From: Methylomicrobium lacus LW14
GTDB lineage: Bacteria; Pseudomonadota; Gammaproteobacteria; Methylococcales; Methylomonadaceae
Direction: 5' to 3'
NCBI RefSeq assembly: GCF_000527095.1
Contig: NZ_AZUN01000001.1
Span: 248,001 to 312,000, forward strand
Length of the DNA stretch: 64,000 nucleotides
Shown here: one piece after another, positions 18,566-25,893 of the stretch
Layout: the number at the start of each line of letters is the position of its first letter
How positions within the stretch are numbered: the stretch's first letter is position 1
The notes under the pieces: model-generated
Told to the model about the DNA's origin: nothing
What the model saw: the letters and a program-made list of their open reading frames with translations, nothing else
The model's database searches: none
Position numbers and translations under genes: made by a program

Positions 18566-18625
18566 CTTCGACAGGCTCACCACGAGTGGAATCAACAATT
18601 TACCGTCGTCCTGAGCTTGTCGAAG
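18566..18625. repeat. Dispersed inverted repeat
   Basis: CTTCGACAGGCTCA (18566-18579) and TGAGCTTGTCGAAG (18612-18625) are complementary at 13 of 14 positions. This repeat type recurs in intergenic DNA of many bacterial genomes. Here it lies beside the IS30 remnant. Confidence 0.6.
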
Positions 18626-18639
18626 GACTTAATCAGCGT

Positions 18640-19210
18640 TTTCTTAAATAAGGCTGTTGCGGATCTTGTTGGCGACTTGGAAGCCACCATTAGCAGCGAA
18701 TTAAAATGTAATACGGATCAGCTCGGTTATCATCCGCAACAGGAGTAACAGTTGGCTTGGCGATTGGGAAATTCATGCGGTCATTGGAAAAAAATTCCAA
18801 GGCTCCTGGATGAATAAAGGTTGGCAGCAAATACTTTGAGGAAGTTACCACGACCACGATTGCGTTGCTCTAACTCTATCGCGTCCAAGTGTTGACGGGT
18901 AAGACGGGTAGCGTCAGATAGTTTGCTGGCCATGTAAGTATGAGCCGGGAACTAGCACTGATGTCTATTTTGCCCATCCTTACAGTTCTTGGGAACGCGG
19001 TGTGAATGAGAACACCGATGGACTCATTCGGCATATTTTGCTAAAGGAAGTCGTTTTGACGATATTACGTTTCAACAAGTGGACATCGTCATGCAGCGAC
19101 TCAACCATCGCTCTTCAAATGGATAAATTTCCAAACACCTTAGGAGTTGTTTTTGAGCAGTTTGCTCGCAAAGCCGTATAGGCGCTGGAATTGCATTTAT
19201 CACTTGAATC
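18640..19210 (+). pseudogene. IS30-family transposase remnant
   Basis: Scattered pieces on the plus strand match parts of an IS30 transposase in the right order. ATISSELKCNTDQLGYHPQQ (18690-18748) is like the helix-turn-helix region, and from about 18958 TDVYFAHPYSSWERGVNENT then DGLIRHI match the conserved part just after the last catalytic acidic residue. The pieces are separated by stops, frameshifts and a large deletion. No terminal repeats could be fixed. It is a long-dead element. The rest of the gap between 18322 and 19273 holds no gene. Confidence 0.65.
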
Positions 19211-19273
19211 TAAGTTTGAATGATAAGACCATTACTCACATCTCCTAAAAATAAAAGCACAAGGGGTTCGTAA

Positions 19274-20836
19274 ATGTATAAAATTATATCGAGTCAATAC
19301 AATAATAATGGCTTATATATATTTTTTTCTTTTCTAATATTTTTGTTAATTATATCTCCATTGCTGATTTTTAAGTATCCAATTTTGATAGATTATCCCA
19401 ATCATTTGGCTAGCTATTTTATTCAAGCCAGTATCGATAATAATCCATTGTTAAAGGAAAATTATAGCGTGGAGTGGCATATCAAGCCGTATCTTATTGT
19501 TGAGGCGCTGGGTGGTATGCTGGCAAGATATCTTGACATATTTGTGGCTGGTAGAGTACTAGTGTTGTTAGGAATAATTTTTATATGCCTAGGGGCTATA
19601 TTAATTAGAAAGTTTGTAAACAGGCGGGTTGATTTATGGATATTGACAGTATTTGCTCTATTATTCAACAATATACTATTTTGGGGGCTGGTGAATTATT
19701 TTGTGAGCTCAGGTATTGCATTAATTATAATGGCGGCGTGGATCAAATTTAGAAATGTTGCTGGCTTGAAAAATATACTTTTTTTTTCGGCATTATCAAC
19801 GTTCTTGTTCTTTAGTCACCTTTTTGCTCTTGGGGTTTATGGTGTATTTGTTATAAGTTATGAGATTGGTCAGTATATATACTCAAGAGACAGCTATGTT
19901 GCATCTGACCTTGCTAAGGCGGCAGCACAATTCATACTGCCGGCCATTTTATTTTTTGGTTGGTATAGTGGGCTGCCTCATTACCATGTTGATGAATTTT
20001 TTGTATATGGTAGTTGGGTAGACAAAGTTTTAGCTTTGATATCACCAATTTACTTCGATTATAGCGATTATACAAAATACTCAGTTCCCGTTTTTTTTAT
20101 GTTTGTCTCGATCACTAGAATAATATTTCATTGTAGGATTGGCTTTCATGATAATATGAAATTACCTTTATTGGTATTTCTTTTGATGTCCATAGTTACG
20201 CCTGTTACGTTCGCAGGTGTATATCAAGTAGACATAAGGCTTATTTTTATTTTTATGCTTATTTTTGTGTCTTCAGTTAGATTTTATGAGGATGACAAAA
20301 ATACAAAAAATTTCAGAATATGTATTATTTTGATTGCCATAACAATGGCGTGTTTTAAGGCTTATTTTATATCTAGTACATGGAATGGTATAAATCGTCA
20401 GTATCAGGAATTTGAAAATTCTTTACAATATGTAAGATCTGGAAGCAAGATTATTACTATTCAGGATGAGCCAAAGAATATTGATAATTTTGATGATCAT
20501 CTCTACCATCATATGTCTGCATTGTCTATTATTAAACGTTCGACATTTTGGCCAAACCTCTTTACTGTTAACCTGACACCTATTTATCCAAGTGCGAGTA
20601 CAAAAAAAATTGATACACCACTGAGTGATCAGCTGAATTTAAGCTATTTGTTGAATACCCAGGCCAAGAATGGGTATGTGTATAGTCAAAGTAGAGTGGT
20701 TTATTGGGCTGATTGGAAAAAAGATTTCGATTATTTGATTTCAATTCGATTTGATAATTTATCGATAATAAATATCAAAGAGCTTAAGTTAAAGGTCAGG
20801 GGAAGTTTTTTTGATATATATGAAATCATTCATTAG
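19274..20836 (+). CDS. Large polytopic membrane protein of unknown function
   Basis: A 520-residue protein with about ten hydrophobic helices and a C-terminal soluble part of about 150 residues. The first loop after helix 1 has LIDYPNHLASYFIQ, where the D-x-x-N-H pattern resembles the first loop of GT-C glycosyltransferases, but the match is weak. The gene is strikingly AT-rich with many rare codons (ATA, AGA), and it runs opposite to every other gene in the island, signs of separate acquisition. It starts soon after the IS30 remnant. I do not recognise the family with confidence. Confidence 0.7.
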   Translation: MYKIISSQYNNNGLYIFFSFLIFLLIISPLLIFKYPILIDYPNHLASYFIQASIDNNPLLKENYSVEWHIKPYLIVEALGGMLARYLDIFVAGRVLVLLGIIFICLGAILIRKFVNRRVDLWILTVFALLFNNILFWGLVNYFVSSGIALIIMAAWIKFRNVAGLKNILFFSALSTFLFFSHLFALGVYGVFVISYEIGQYIYSRDSYVASDLAKAAAQFILPAILFFGWYSGLPHYHVDEFFVYGSWVDKVLALISPIYFDYSDYTKYSVPVFFMFVSITRIIFHCRIGFHDNMKLPLLVFLLMSIVTPVTFAGVYQVDIRLIFIFMLIFVSSVRFYEDDKNTKNFRICIILIAITMACFKAYFISSTWNGINRQYQEFENSLQYVRSGSKIITIQDEPKNIDNFDDHLYHHMSALSIIKRSTFWPNLFTVNLTPIYPSASTKKIDTPLSDQLNLSYLLNTQAKNGYVYSQSRVVYWADWKKDFDYLISIRFDNLSIINIKELKLKVRGSFFDIYEIIH

Positions 20837-20919
20837 CACGGTATTGAGGATTTTCTGGCTTATGCAGTGGAGGTCTGCATCGAAATTTCACTTTTTTAGT
20901 TTAGGTGGCTTCTAATCAT

Positions 20920-20941
20920 ACCCTCTCCGCGCGGAGAGGGT
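20920..20941. terminator. Palindrome between convergent genes
   Basis: A perfect 22-base palindrome, with CCCTCTCCGC facing GCGGAGAGGG, lies between the ends of the 520-residue membrane-protein gene and the methyltransferase gene that faces it. It can form an 11-bp stem from either strand. There is no long T-run, so a terminator role for both genes is likely but not certain. Confidence 0.5.
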
Positions 20942-20963
20942 GACAACTAGAATAAAACTAGCA

Positions 20964-21689
20964 TCATGATTTCTTGGCTAGACAGAATGCAGTTAATCCA
21001 GCCATTCTGTTCAAGTGAAACAGGGTTTTCAGTTCAAAATTATGAACGTTGATAAGGAGTTTATTGATAAATTCAGACGATCGTTTTAAATCGCTTTTTG
21101 CGGATAATTTACCTGTCCGCAATAATAGATGATTGATAAGGCGAATCAGAGCAATCAGCGGGAACAACAAGCCAAAGAAATAACGTCCCTGTATCACTTT
21201 TAGGCCAGAATTCTTGGCTAACGCCTCAAGTTCGGAGAGCGTATATCGACGTTTGTGCTCTAAAAAAATATCATGCCCAGACCACAGAAATTTGAAGGCT
21301 GGGACAGACATCAGAACATAACTTCCATCGGGTATCCGATCGACATAGTATTTTAAAAAATCATGGTCGTCTTCTATATGTTCTAGGACATCAATCATTA
21401 AGATCACTGCTTCGTCAATGTTATCAACTGATTTTACGAAACTAATTTTCTTGTTGTGATGTATTTCCGATTTATCGTCGAACGGGTAGGCCGTATCGAC
21501 ACAGCGAGCCGATGCCGCAAGATCATTCTCCAGCAAAAATTTGGAAAATACTCCGGAACCGGCTCCGACATCCAGAACATTTCCCACTGAGAGTGAGCTT
21601 AAAAGCCTTTGAATCGCTTTGCTTTTAGAGACATAGTACCAGTGCGTATTGACGGACTCCCCTAATATTTGATCTTCTTTGACATCCAT
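20964..21689 (-). CDS. SAM-dependent methyltransferase
   Basis: A 241-residue class I methyltransferase. The SAM motif is VLDVGAGSGVFSKFLLEN (about 38-55), with VILMIDVLEHIEDDHDFL and MSVPAFKFLWSGHDIFLEHKRRY after it. A hydrophobic segment near 165-185 may contact the membrane. It is a full-length paralogue of the frameshifted gene at 14742-15478. It follows the GT2 gene on the same strand and likely acts on the same lipid-linked or surface glycan; the substrate is unknown. Confidence 0.83.
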   Translation of the reverse strand: MDVKEDQILGESVNTHWYYVSKSKAIQRLLSSLSVGNVLDVGAGSGVFSKFLLENDLAASARCVDTAYPFDDKSEIHHNKKISFVKSVDNIDEAVILMIDVLEHIEDDHDFLKYYVDRIPDGSYVLMSVPAFKFLWSGHDIFLEHKRRYTLSELEALAKNSGLKVIQGRYFFGLLFPLIALIRLINHLLLRTGKLSAKSDLKRSSEFINKLLINVHNFELKTLFHLNRMAGLTAFCLAKKS

Positions 21690-21770
21690 AATTGACTCAC
21701 TCAGTTCCGATTGGCGGGTTTTTTTATGAGCATTGTTCCTGTGCTCTGTGTACGGGTTCTGTCATTCATC

Positions 21771-22694
21771 TTAAAGCTCTTGGCGAATGATGTATATCGG
21801 TCTGTTTTTGGTTTCCATGTAAATTCGTCCTAGGTATTCGCCCAGTACGCCTATTCCTATCAATTGCAATCCGCCAAGAAAGAGAATAATGACAATCAGC
21901 GAAGCATAGCCTGGAATATCGACGCCTTGTATCAGGGTGCGGACGATGATGGCGCTGCCGTAGGCAAAGGCAATTAATGAAATGAAAAATCCCAAATAGC
22001 TCCATATCCTTAAGGGGACTGTGCTAAAACTGGTAATGCCATCCAAGGCAAAGTTCCACAATTTGAGCCAAGGGAATTTGGTTTCGCCGGCTTTCCTGCT
22101 CGAACGCACATATTCGATCTTTGCCGTTTTGAATCCAACCCAGTTAAACAGGCCTTTCATGAAGCGTTCGCGTTCCGGCAGTTTTTTCAAGGCGTCAACG
22201 GCGGCGCGGCTGAGCAATCTGAAATCGCCGACATCTTCGGGGATGGGTGGGTTGGAAATCGAATTGTGCAAGCGATAAAACCATTTTGCGGATTTTCTTT
22301 TCAGCCAGGTGTCGGAGGTGCGGTCGCAGCGCTTTGCCAATACCACTTCATAGCCTTCTTTCCATTTGGCAATCAAGGCGTTGATCAGTTCGGGCGGGTC
22401 CTGGAGGTCGGTGTCTATCGGTATGACGGCGTCTCCGCTGGCATGCTCTACCCCCGCGGTGAGGGCGGCTTCCTTGCCGAAGTTCCTCGAAAAATCGATG
22501 ATGCGAATGCTGATGCGCTTGGGCGCCGTATTTTTTTGCTCGATCAGTTTTTGCAAAGTTTGATCGGTGCTGCCGTCGTTGATGCAGATGATTTCTATTT
22601 CATCATTAATTGCATCAACGGTTTTAAACACTTCGGTAAAAAAAATCGAAACCATCTTTTCTTCATTGTAGAATGGACAGACGATCGAAATCAT
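21771..22694 (-). CDS. Family 2 glycosyltransferase, GtrB-like (copy 2)
   Basis: A 307-residue protein. The GT-A domain starts SIVCPFYNEEKMVSIFF and has INDGSTDQTL and IDTDLQDPPELI (the DxD-type motif), then GDFRLLSRAAVDALK and RFMKGLFNWVGF. Two C-terminal helices (about 230-255 and 265-290) flank a periplasmic loop, as in GtrB/ArnC enzymes that transfer sugar to undecaprenyl phosphate. GtrA copy 2 lies directly upstream on the same strand, so the two form a textbook GtrA-GtrB flipping/loading pair. Confidence 0.9.
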   Translation of the reverse strand: MISIVCPFYNEEKMVSIFFTEVFKTVDAINDEIEIICINDGSTDQTLQKLIEQKNTAPKRISIRIIDFSRNFGKEAALTAGVEHASGDAVIPIDTDLQDPPELINALIAKWKEGYEVVLAKRCDRTSDTWLKRKSAKWFYRLHNSISNPPIPEDVGDFRLLSRAAVDALKKLPERERFMKGLFNWVGFKTAKIEYVRSSRKAGETKFPWLKLWNFALDGITSFSTVPLRIWSYLGFFISLIAFAYGSAIIVRTLIQGVDIPGYASLIVIILFLGGLQLIGIGVLGEYLGRIYMETKNRPIYIIRQEL

Positions 22695-22756
22695 AGTTAA
22701 TAATCCGTATTAATGCGTCGTTAGGTATGGCATGCAGGATTTCATGCTTTGTGCCG

Positions 22757-23203
22757 TTATAGGGTTTTCCTGTCTTTCCAAGTCAGCAGCGATGAAAAGT
22801 AATAATTCCACAGCGAACCGGCAATCGCTCCGGCGATTGCCGCCAGGATCCAGTTGTTTTGTTGCGCGCGATAAACCCAATAGGAAGACGCCATACTGAT
22901 CACTGCGCCAACCGAGCAAACCAGGTAAAAGCTGAACAAACCGGACAGGAGTTTGATGCCTCTGATACGCTTGTCCTGAAAAGTGAAGCTATTGTTGATA
23001 AAGTAGTTGCTCGTCATCGCAACGAAGATGGCGATGCCCTGAGCCGAGATAAACTGTAAATTTAACATTAGGTGAAATATCCATAATGTCAACAGATGAA
23101 CGCCGCTACCGATCAAACCGACGGTTGCAAACAAAATAAATCTCACCGGCGGCAATTTGATCGGAAATTCATAGCTGGACATTTTGGAGTGCTCGATTTG
23201 CAT
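22757..23203 (-). CDS. GtrA family membrane protein (copy 2)
   Basis: A 148-residue protein with four hydrophobic helices and the GtrA signature: RFILFATVGLIGSGVHLL near the start and AIFVAMTSNYFINNSFTF in the middle. It likely flips the polyprenyl-phosphate sugar made by the GtrB-like enzyme encoded 62 bases downstream. It is the first gene of the minus-strand module and lies about 200 bases from the IS66 left end. Confidence 0.88.
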   Translation of the reverse strand: MQIEHSKMSSYEFPIKLPPVRFILFATVGLIGSGVHLLTLWIFHLMLNLQFISAQGIAIFVAMTSNYFINNSFTFQDKRIRGIKLLSGLFSFYLVCSVGAVISMASSYWVYRAQQNNWILAAIAGAIAGSLWNYYFSSLLTWKDRKTL

Positions 23204-23399
23204 GGTTTTTGAGAGGCAAGTGATGTTGCTGTGCTGTTTATCGCATCTTAATTCTACTTTGCCATATTTTAAGCCATCGCGCCATACGAGGGCATTCAGC
23301 GCAATGGGTGATAAGCCTGAACCCAGCCATCGAACCTGGATTCACAATGTACATCTTTGTTCTATGCCCTTCGGCTCAATGCAAATCGGCTATCTTGCC

Positions 23400-23407
23400 G
23401 ATTTATC
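23400..23407. repeat. Target site duplication, left copy
   Basis: The 8 bases GATTTATC abut the left end of the IS66 element and recur exactly at 25814-25821 beyond its right end. Eight bases is the usual IS66 duplication length. Confidence 0.92.
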
Positions 23408-23484
23408 GTAAGCGTTCAACCGTACCGCCTATAAAATAATTTTCGTCTGTCGCATCCTGTCCTTTTTTTGTCAGGAGTTTTGGC

Positions 23485-23772
23485 ATGGCTATCACAGAGA
23501 AATGGCGTCAGCATATTGAAGCGTGGCAACGTAGCGGGCTATCACAAGCCGCGTATTGCGCCGAGCGGCAACTCAATGTCCGTACCTTCACGGCGCGTTT
23601 GAGCGACTATCGCAAATTGCCCCAGCCAGAGTCGGCAGCCTTAATACCGGTGCATGTTCAGCCGTCTGCGCCTGCCGCGATTGTCTTCACGCATGCCCAA
23701 GGTCACCGCCTGGAGTTGTCCGCTACCGTATCAGCGCGCTGGGTGGCTGAGTTGTTGCGATGCCTGGCTTGA
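23485..23772 (+). CDS. tnpA: IS66 accessory protein TnpA
   Basis: A 95-residue protein beginning MAITEKWRQHIEAWQRSGLS and continuing QAAYCAERQLNVRTF, the helix-turn-helix part of the short IS66 OrfA (TnpA) proteins. It is needed along with TnpB for transposition in the family, probably for DNA end binding or regulation. Its end overlaps the start of tnpB by 13 bases, which suggests translational coupling. Confidence 0.9.
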   Translation: MAITEKWRQHIEAWQRSGLSQAAYCAERQLNVRTFTARLSDYRKLPQPESAALIPVHVQPSAPAAIVFTHAQGHRLELSATVSARWVAELLRCLA

Positions 23773-24110
23773 TTGCGAGTCCGGCACAGATCTGGCTGGC
23801 GGTGGCGCCGGTCGATATGCGGCGCGGCCTGGATGGCTTAACCGCAATCGTCCAGCAAAGCCTGGGGCACCCGCCTGGCTGCGGATCGGCCTTCATCTTC
23901 CGCAACCGTGCCGGCAACCGCTTGCGCCTGTTGCTGTGGGACGGCAATGGGGTTTGGCTGTGCCAGCGGCGGTTGCATCGAGGCAGTTTTGTTTGGCCCA
24001 AAGCCTCTGACCCGGTCTTTGCGCTCAGTCAGGCCCAGTGGCAGTGGCTTGTGGCTGGTGTCGATTGGCAACGGCTATCGGCACAACCGTCAACAGAATG
24101 GCGGGTGTAA
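23760..24110 (+). CDS. tnpB: IS66 accessory protein TnpB
   Basis: A 116-residue protein with the highly conserved IS66 OrfB signature: IWLAVAPVDMRRGLDGL, then RNRAGNRLRLLLWDGNG and GVWLCQRRLHRGSFVWP. It is of normal length. Its exact biochemical role is unknown, but it is essential for IS66 movement in tested members. It overlaps tnpA and is followed by tnpC after about 64 bases. Confidence 0.94.
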   Translation: MPGLIASPAQIWLAVAPVDMRRGLDGLTAIVQQSLGHPPGCGSAFIFRNRAGNRLRLLLWDGNGVWLCQRRLHRGSFVWPKASDPVFALSQAQWQWLVAGVDWQRLSAQPSTEWRV

Positions 24111-24174
24111 GGTACGGTATTGAAACCTAGTAAAATCAAGGCGTTCAGTGGGTTTATGCAGTATAATAACGGCC

Positions 24175-25767
24175 ATGAATCCCCTCGCCAAACTCGATCA
24201 GTTGAACCTGGAGCCTTCGGCAAAAACCGAAGTAGCCGCATTGATTCAAGCGCTGATCGAGCAGGCTGAGCGGGATGCCAAAGCCATTCAGAGCAAAGAC
24301 GTCAAAATCGCCGCGCTGACCCACGAGTTGGCGTATTACAAGCGCATCCGTTTCAGCACCAAGAGCGAAGCCTTGGCCCCGCTGCAGCGGGATGTGTTCG
24401 AGGAAACCTGGAACACGGATATTTCGGCCATCGACGCGGAAGTCGAGCAACTGCAAGATGCCAGTCCTTGTACCACGGTGGTCCGCCCCAAACGCCTGCG
24501 CGCCGGCCGGCAACCGTTACCGTCTCACTTGCCGCGCATCGAACACCGCCACGAACCCGAATCCTGCACCTGCGGGCACTGCGGCCGGGAGTTGGTCAAG
24601 ATCGGCGAAGATGTGACCGAGCAACTGGATGTCGAGCCGGCGAAGTTCTTCGTCCATCGCCATATCCGCCCGCAATATGCCTGCCGGAGCTGCGAGACCG
24701 TGACGGCGGCGTCGATTCCGCCGGCGGTGATCGATGGCGGTCTGGCGGCGGTCGGCTTGTTGAGCTGGGTGATGATCAGCAAATTCCAGGACCATCTGCC
24801 GCTCTACCGCTTGGAGCAGATCGCCGCCCGCGACGGCGTGATCTTGTCCCGTTCCACCCTGGCCGACTGGGTCGGACGTCTCGGCGTCGCCTTGGAACCT
24901 TTGGCGGATCGCCTGGCCTGGCATCTTCAACAACGGCCGAGTCTTCATGCCGATGAAACGCCGGTGCCGCAACTGGATCCCGGCAACGGCAAAACCAAGA
25001 AAGCCTACCTGTGGGCCTACCGCAGCAATGACCTACAACCGGGGCCCAAGATCATCGTCTTCGACTATCAAGCCGGTCGCAGCGGCCGGCATGCCGGGCA
25101 GTTTCTAGGCGATTGGCAAGGCCATCTCGTGGTCGACGACTACGCCGGCTATAAAGCCTTGTTTGCGGCCGCCCGCGCCCATCCCGAAACTCGACTTCGG
25201 CTTGAGCCATGTATCGAACTGGCGTGTTGGGCGCATGCGCGGCGGAAATTCTTCGACCTGTTCCAGGCCAGCCAGAGCCCGATTGCGCAAGAAGCCTTAC
25301 AGCGCATCGCGGTGCTGTATGCGATTGAAGCCGAAGGCCAAAGCCTGAGTTCAGCGGAACGCCAACGCCTGCGTGCCGAGAAAAGCCGGCCGGCACTGGC
25401 CGGCCTGCACGACTGGCTGCAACGCACCCGAGCCCACGCCGCGCCCAATACCGCGACCGCTAAAGCCATCGACTACAGCTTGAAACGCTGGATCGCTCTC
25501 ACACGCTATGCTGAAACCGGCGATCTGCCAATCGACAACAACCCGATTGAAAACAGCATCCGACCTATCGCTTTGGGTAAAAAGAACTGGCTCTTTGCCG
25601 GCTCGGAACGCGCCGGAAAACGCGCGGCTGTGATTCAAACCTTGCTCGGCACGGCCAAGCTCAACGGCCTCGATCCTTCGGCCTGGCTAAAAGACACCCT
25701 CGAAAAACTGCCTACCTGGCCTAACAGCCGTATCGACGAACTACTGCCTTTCGGCAAATCACATTAA
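24175..25767 (+). CDS. tnpC: IS66 transposase TnpC
   Basis: A 530-residue transposase from the ATG at 24175 (MNPLAKL); an earlier in-frame ATG at 24148 lacks family support. In order it has an N-terminal leucine-rich coiled coil (about 10-60), a zinc finger (CTCGHCGRELVKIGED and a second Cys pair, YACRSC), and a DDE catalytic domain with HADETPVPQLDPG, VVDDYAGYKAL and NNPIENSIRPIALGKKNW. The end of the chain, LLGTAKLNGLDPSAWL, is also typical. It is intact and so probably active. Confidence 0.95.
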   Translation: MNPLAKLDQLNLEPSAKTEVAALIQALIEQAERDAKAIQSKDVKIAALTHELAYYKRIRFSTKSEALAPLQRDVFEETWNTDISAIDAEVEQLQDASPCTTVVRPKRLRAGRQPLPSHLPRIEHRHEPESCTCGHCGRELVKIGEDVTEQLDVEPAKFFVHRHIRPQYACRSCETVTAASIPPAVIDGGLAAVGLLSWVMISKFQDHLPLYRLEQIAARDGVILSRSTLADWVGRLGVALEPLADRLAWHLQQRPSLHADETPVPQLDPGNGKTKKAYLWAYRSNDLQPGPKIIVFDYQAGRSGRHAGQFLGDWQGHLVVDDYAGYKALFAAARAHPETRLRLEPCIELACWAHARRKFFDLFQASQSPIAQEALQRIAVLYAIEAEGQSLSSAERQRLRAEKSRPALAGLHDWLQRTRAHAAPNTATAKAIDYSLKRWIALTRYAETGDLPIDNNPIENSIRPIALGKKNWLFAGSERAGKRAAVIQTLLGTAKLNGLDPSAWLKDTLEKLPTWPNSRIDELLPFGKSH

Positions 25768-25813
25768 ATCACGCCCCCATCAACCTCGCTATGTGGTAGG
25801 GTTGGACGCTTAC

Positions 25814-25821
25814 GATTTATC
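25814..25821. repeat. Target site duplication, right copy
   Basis: GATTTATC, identical to 23400-23407. With the element removed, the joined sequence TTGCCG-ATTTATC-CGGCAA can form a 6-bp stem with this target as its loop. Confidence 0.92.
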
Positions 25822-25830
25822 CGGCAATCC

Positions 25831-25858
25831 TTGCCGGAATGGCGATGAGTATTATAAT
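25831..25858 (+). promoter_or_regulatory. Candidate sigma-70 promoter for the fusion gene
   Basis: A perfect -10 TATAAT (25853-25858) stands 16 bases after TTGCCG (25831-25836), which fits the -35 consensus at 4 of 6 positions. It lies 36 bases before the ATG at 25894 and is native sequence outside the IS66 element, so the insertion has left it intact. Confidence 0.5.
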
Positions 25859-25893
25859 TTGACTGTGTTTTCTTTACTCTCCACGCATAGCCT

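Larger units (their letters stand above)
23408..25813 (+). mobile_element. Complete IS66-family insertion sequence
   Basis: The element is 2406 bases long. The left end reads GTAAGCGTTCAACCGTACC and the right end, read on the other strand, GTAAGCGTCCAACCCTACC: imperfect terminal repeats of the IS66 type. It carries the three usual genes tnpA, tnpB and tnpC in order, all open, and is flanked by an exact 8-bp duplication. Intact frames and exact duplication suggest a recent insertion. It lies in the spacer between the GtrA gene and the desaturase-creatininase gene, so it breaks no gene. Confidence 0.95.
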
